In this document: positions 60,750 to 64,000 of the stretch, piece after piece
Layout: the number at the start of each line of letters is the position of its first letter
Position numbering within the stretch: position 1 is the first letter of the stretch
NCBI GenBank assembly: GCA_027315365.1
Contig: DAHUYF010000131.1
Location: forward strand, 25,795-89,794
Reading direction: 5' to 3'
Source: Rhodospirillales bacterium
Lineage (GTDB): Bacteria; Pseudomonadota; Alphaproteobacteria; ATCC43930; CGMCC-115725
Length of the DNA: 64,000 bases
Position numbers and translations under genes: made by a program
The notes under the pieces: model-generated
What the model was told of the DNA's origin: nothing
The model's database searches: none
Seen by the model: only the letters and a program-made list of their open reading frames with translations

Positions 60750-63008
60750 ATGGATATCACCGTCATCGGCGGCGGCCCGTCGGGGCTGTTCTTCAGCCTC
60801 CTCATGAAGCGCCGCGACCCCGCCCACCGCATCACCCTGCTCGAGCGCAACGGCCCCGACGACACCTTCGGCTGGGGCGTGGTGTTCTCCGACGAGACGC
60901 TCAACAACATCGCCGCCGCCGATCCCGAAAGCTACGCCGAGATCACCCGCAGCTTCGCCCATTGGGACGCGATCGACATCCACTACCGCGGCGAGGTGCT
61001 GACCTCGCGCGGCCACGGCTTCTCCGGGCTCGCGCGCAAGCGCCTGCTCAACATCCTGCAGCGCCGCGCCGCCGGACTCGGCGTCGAGCTGCGCTTTCGC
61101 CACGAGGTCGGCGACATCGAGACGCTGCCGCGCGGCGATCTCCTGCTCGCCGCCGACGGCGTCAACAGCCTGGTGCGCAGCCGCTTCGCCGCCGCCTTCC
61201 GGCCGTCGCTCGACTGGCGCCCGAACAAGTTCATCTGGCTCGGCACGACCCGCCGCTTCGATGCCTTCACCTTTTTTTTCAAGGCGGACCGCCACGGGCT
61301 GTGGCGCGTCCACGCCTATCAGTTCGAGGCCGGCCGCGGCACCTTCATCGTCGAGACCACCGACGCCGCCTGGCACAGCGCCGGGCTCGATCGCGCCTCC
61401 GAGGACGAGACGATTTCGTTTTGCGAGGCGCTCTTCGCCGAGGAGCTGCAAGGCCACAAGCTGCTGAAGAGCCGCGCGGTCTGGCGCAGCTTCCCGACGG
61501 TGCGCAACGAGCGCTGGTCGTTCGATCGCGTGGCGCTGATCGGCGACGCCGCCCATACCGCGCATTTCTCGGTCGGATCCGGCACCAAGCTCGCGATGGA
61601 GGATGCGATCGCGCTCGCCGACGTGCTCGCCGGCGGCCCCGGCGACGTGCCGGAGGCGCTCGCGCGCTACGAGGCGGCGCGCCGGCCGGAGGTCGAGGCG
61701 GTGCAGCGCGCGGCGCAGGCGAGCCTGCAATGGTTCGAGGAGACCGAGCGCTATTTCGGCACGCTCGAGCCGCTGGAATTCGCCGCCAGCCTGCTGACGC
61801 GCTCGCTGCGCATCACGCATGAGAACCTGAAGCTGCGCGACCCCGATTTCGTCCGGCGCATCGACCGCGGCTTCGCGGTGAAGGCGGCCAATCAGAGCGG
61901 CGTCAACGTGCCGGCGGAGCCGCCGCCGCCGCCGATGTTCACGCCCTTCCGCCTGCGCGACATGGTGGTGCAGAACCGCATCGTGGTCTCGCCGATGTGC
62001 CAGTATTCCGCCGAGGACGGCACGCCGGACGACTGGCACCTGGTGCATCTCGGCAGCCGCGCCGTGGGCGGCGCCGGGCTGATCATGACCGAGATGACCG
62101 ACGTCTCGCGCGAGGGGCGCATCAGCCCCGGCTGCACCGGCCTCTACAAGCCCGAGCACGTCGGCGCGTGGAAGCGCATCGTCGATTTCGTCCACCGCGC
62201 CTCGGCCGCCAAGATCGGCATCCAGCTCGCCCATGCCGGGCGCAAGGCCTCGACCCGGCGCAGCTGGGAGGGCGACAGCGAGCCGCTGCCGGACGGCAAC
62301 TGGCCGATCATCGCGCCGTCGCCGCTGCCCTATCTGCCGCACAGCCAGGTGCCGCGCGCGATGGACCGCGCCGAGATGGACCGCGTGCGCGAGGATTTCG
62401 TGCGCGCGGCGCGGCTCGCCGAGGCCGCCGGCTTCGACATCATCGAGCTGCATTTCGCCCATGGCTATCTGCTGGCGAGCTTTCTCTCGCCGCTCACCAA
62501 CCGGCGCGAGGACGCGTATGGCGGCAGCCTCGCCAACCGGCTGCGCTACCCGCTCGAGGTGTTCGCGGCGGTGCGCGCCGCCTGGCCGCAGGCCAAGCCG
62601 ATGAGCGTGCGCCTCTCCGCCACCGATTGGATGCCGGACGGGTTCTCGCCCGCCGACGCGGTCGAGACGGCGAGCGCGCTGAAGGCGCTGGGCTGCGACA
62701 TCATCGATGTCTCGGCCGGACAGACCGTGCCGGAGCAGCAGCCGGTCTACGGCCGACTGTTCCAGACGCCGTTCGCCGACCGCGTGCGCCACGAGGCCGG
62801 CATCCCGACCATGACCGTCGGCAACATCTCCTCCTATGCCGACGTCAACAGCATCCTGGTCGCCGGCCGCGCCGATCTCTGCGTGCTGGCGCGCGCCCAT
62901 CTCTTCGATCCCTACTGGACGCGGCACGCGGCCTACGAGCAGGGCTACGCGCTGCCTTGGCCCGATCCCTACGGCGCGCTGGCGCGCTACACCCCGCGTT
63001 TCAAATAG
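60750..63008 (+). CDS. Bifunctional salicylyl-CoA 5-hydroxylase / OYE-type oxidoreductase
   Basis: The 752-residue fusion has two parts. Residues 1 to about 390 form a FAD-dependent aromatic hydroxylase ([53 protein letters not shown]). It hydroxylates salicylyl-CoA to gentisyl-CoA or a similar substrate. Residues about 395-752 are an old-yellow-enzyme domain ([56 protein letters not shown]) that binds FMN. The same fusion is known in other Alphaproteobacteria. It is divergent from a likely aromatic-acid transporter and is followed by a CMD-like gene. Confidence 0.9.
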   Translation: MDITVIGGGPSGLFFSLLMKRRDPAHRITLLERNGPDDTFGWGVVFSDETLNNIAAADPESYAEITRSFAHWDAIDIHYRGEVLTSRGHGFSGLARKRLLNILQRRAAGLGVELRFRHEVGDIETLPRGDLLLAADGVNSLVRSRFAAAFRPSLDWRPNKFIWLGTTRRFDAFTFFFKADRHGLWRVHAYQFEAGRGTFIVETTDAAWHSAGLDRASEDETISFCEALFAEELQGHKLLKSRAVWRSFPTVRNERWSFDRVALIGDAAHTAHFSVGSGTKLAMEDAIALADVLAGGPGDVPEALARYEAARRPEVEAVQRAAQASLQWFEETERYFGTLEPLEFAASLLTRSLRITHENLKLRDPDFVRRIDRGFAVKAANQSGVNVPAEPPPPPMFTPFRLRDMVVQNRIVVSPMCQYSAEDGTPDDWHLVHLGSRAVGGAGLIMTEMTDVSREGRISPGCTGLYKPEHVGAWKRIVDFVHRASAAKIGIQLAHAGRKASTRRSWEGDSEPLPDGNWPIIAPSPLPYLPHSQVPRAMDRAEMDRVREDFVRAARLAEAAGFDIIELHFAHGYLLASFLSPLTNRREDAYGGSLANRLRYPLEVFAAVRAAWPQAKPMSVRLSATDWMPDGFSPADAVETASALKALGCDIIDVSAGQTVPEQQPVYGRLFQTPFADRVRHEAGIPTMTVGNISSYADVNSILVAGRADLCVLARAHLFDPYWTRHAAYEQGYALPWPDPYGALARYTPRFK

Positions 63009-63106
63009 GCATCCGCGGCTCTAGCCGGTTGCGGGCGTTTGCCTAGAATGCGGCCGGAACGGTCGCCGCGCCGGTGCGCGGCGCCTTACCCGAGGAGGGA
63101 TCGCCG

Positions 63107-63487
63107 ATGAGCAAGGAAGTCTACGACAAAGGGCTCGCCATCCGCCGCGAGGTGCTGGGCGCGGAGTATGTCGACAATGCCATCAAGAACGCCGACGCCT
63201 TCAACCGGCCGCTGCAGGAGCTGGTGACGGAATATTGCTGGGGCGCGGTGTGGGGCCGGCCGGGCCTGCCGAAGAAGACGCGCAGCATGCTCAACCTCGC
63301 CATGCTGACCGCGCTCAACCGGCCGCACGAGCTGAAGCTCCATGTGCGCGGCGCGCTCAAGAACGGGGTCAGCCGCGAGGAGATCACCGAGGTGCTGCTG
63401 CAGGCGGCGATCTATTGCGGCGTCCCCGCCGCGGTCGACGCCTTCCGCACCGCGCGCGAGGCACTGAAGGAGGCCGAGGCCGGCTGA
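63107..63487 (+). CDS. Carboxymuconolactone decarboxylase (CMD) family protein
   Basis: The 126-residue protein begins SKEVYDKGLAIRREVLGAEYVDNAI. It contains VTEYCWGAVWGRPGLPKKTRSMLNLAMLTALNRPHELKLHVRGALKNGVSREEITEVLLQAAIYCG, the full CMD signature with catalytic His and Glu. The length fits PcaC-type 4-carboxymuconolactone decarboxylase, but AhpD-like functions also exist. It is probably co-transcribed with the hydroxylase (about 100 bases gap). A very good ribosome-binding site gaggaggg precedes the ATG. Confidence 0.88.
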   Translation: MSKEVYDKGLAIRREVLGAEYVDNAIKNADAFNRPLQELVTEYCWGAVWGRPGLPKKTRSMLNLAMLTALNRPHELKLHVRGALKNGVSREEITEVLLQAAIYCGVPAAVDAFRTAREALKEAEAG

Positions 63488-63502
63488 GGCGGCCGCGCCT
63501 CG

Positions 63503-63856
63503 CTACTCGATCCAGGCGGTGTCGAGCGCGCCCGAGGAGAAGGGCCGCGGCTTGAACGGCGCGCTCGACCGCGTGATGCCGTTGGCGAAGGTGCCGGTGG
63601 CGATGTAGGAGATATCGCGGCTGGTGCAGTCCCAGGTCACCGGTGCCGACTGGCCGCGGCGGAGCGCGGCGGGAAGCGGCACCGCCAGGTTGCGATCCGC
63701 CTGCGAGCCCGGCGGCGCGAACTCGGCGCGCACCGTGACGCTCACCAGCACGTCGCTCGTGCCGTTGGCGATAGTGACGAGGCAGCGATCGGCATGAGCG
63801 GTGCCGGCCAGCGCCAGCAACGCTCCCGCCACCGCCGCCCATCGGCGCACGATCAT
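63503..63856 (-). CDS. Small secreted protein of unknown function
   Basis: The 117-residue protein has a signal peptide (MIVRRWAAVAGALLALAGTAHAD). The mature part has DRCLVTIANGTSDVLVSVTVRAEF, VPLPAALRRGQSAPVTWDC and IATGTFANGITRSS, suggesting a small beta-sandwich with one disulfide (Cys25 and Cys75 by my count). No family is recognised. It is convergent with the CMD gene and located just before the tRNA. Confidence 0.6.
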   Translation of the reverse strand: MIVRRWAAVAGALLALAGTAHADRCLVTIANGTSDVLVSVTVRAEFAPPGSQADRNLAVPLPAALRRGQSAPVTWDCTSRDISYIATGTFANGITRSSAPFKPRPFSSGALDTAWIE

Positions 63857-63956
63857 TCGATCTCCCTCGCTCGGCGGCGGAAAGCGTAGCCGTGGGCGGC
63901 CGCCGCTGCAACGCGCGGTTTTCGGCCGTGCCGGCGCTTGCTATAACGGGTGCCAC

Positions 63957-64000
63957 GTCCCCGTAGCTCAGCCGGATAGAGCAACAGTTTCCTAAACTGT
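63957..64000 (+). tRNA. tRNA-Arg (anticodon CCT), 5' part only
   Basis: GTCCCCG (acceptor arm 5' strand), TA, the D-arm GCTC...GAGC, A, then the anticodon stem ACAGT, loop TTCCTAA and ACTGT give the first 44 bases of a tRNA. The anticodon is CCT, hence Arg reading AGG. The window ends within the molecule, so the T-arm and acceptor 3' strand are not seen. A TATAAC element lies about 10 bases upstream, which suits a tRNA promoter. Confidence 0.9.

Noticed and set aside
59141..61822. Very long plus-strand frame across the MFS gene and the hydroxylase start
   Set aside because: It runs antisense to the MFS gene and out of frame with the hydroxylase; composition is shadow-like.
63957..64000. tRNA-Arg as an integration site of a mobile element
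   Set aside because: No integrase or duplicated tRNA 3' end is visible, and the 3' end lies outside the window.

Overview
The window is GC-rich chromosomal DNA from an alphaproteobacterium, probably of the Rhodospirillales or a nearby order. That placement is an inference from gene content and synteny: a complete ccmABCDEFGHI operon, acnA followed by a DUF1223 gene, a Suv3-like helicase followed by an S4 protein, a TerB/FdxA/CarD/RpoH block, an IalB-like protein, a PAS_5 protein and a salicylyl-CoA 5-hydroxylase/oxidoreductase. Genes are dense and often overlap by 1 to 4 bases (ATGA, GTGA). No insertion sequence, phage gene, CRISPR array or rRNA is visible. One tRNA (Arg-CCT) is cut by the right edge.

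Layout. 0-4.4 kb: the end of a 2OG-Fe(II) oxygenase, glycerol kinase, a DUF6065-like protein, a TPR protein, an SGNH hydrolase and ArsC. 4.4-5.8 kb: an ErfK-type L,D-transpeptidase directly downstream of a small lysine-ending lipoprotein; together they look like a Braun-lipoprotein-style envelope tether. 5.8-15.4 kb: rlmN, assorted hydrolases and reductases, a GNAT acetyltransferase, two exported (Tat-type) hydrolases and an acyl-CoA ligase. 15.4-23.7 kb (minus strand): TPR and PAS genes, then the whole cytochrome c maturation operon, preceded by a leader with two strong hairpins. 24.1-29.9 kb: hemerythrin, SemiSWEET-like protein, GlgX, DUF2252, VOC protein, a small helical protein and a NIPSNAP remnant. 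This block sits between ccmA and acnA, which I recall as neighbours in related genomes. 30.0-39.0 kb: aconitase, DUF1223, HtpG, a bacterial PH protein, Suv3-like helicase and S4 protein. 39.0-42.9 kb: acyl-CoA-linked phosphotransferase and dehydrogenase, then an extensin-like lipoprotein.

43.0-53.2 kb is a glycan locus. A nucleotide-sugar epimerase/dehydratase and a DegT-type aminotransferase lie on the plus strand. An ArnC-like GT2, a small EamA/SMR transporter, a GT-C-type membrane protein, another glycosyltransferase and two methyltransferases lie on the minus strand. The component set resembles the Arn sugar-transfer pathway. 53.2-55.6 kb holds two divergent citrate-synthase paralogues. 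One carries an N-terminal MerR-like DNA-binding domain, the other has lost active-site residues, and a perfect 22-bp AT-rich palindrome lies between them. 55.6-59.2 kb is a regulatory/housekeeping block: TerB-like, FdxA, CarD, a PPP-phosphatase-like protein with its metal ligands lost, and a sigma-32-type factor, closed by a bidirectional terminator. 59.2-63.5 kb is an aromatic-catabolism module: MFS transporter, bifunctional salicylyl-CoA 5-hydroxylase/oxidoreductase and a carboxymuconolactone-decarboxylase-like protein.

The most interesting candidates are the lipoprotein/L,D-transpeptidase pair, the HTH-citrate-synthase pair with its operator, the CarD-linked pseudophosphatase, the Arn-like glycan locus and the apparent attenuator in front of the ccm operon. 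All functions are read from sequence motifs and remembered family features; no database search was possible.
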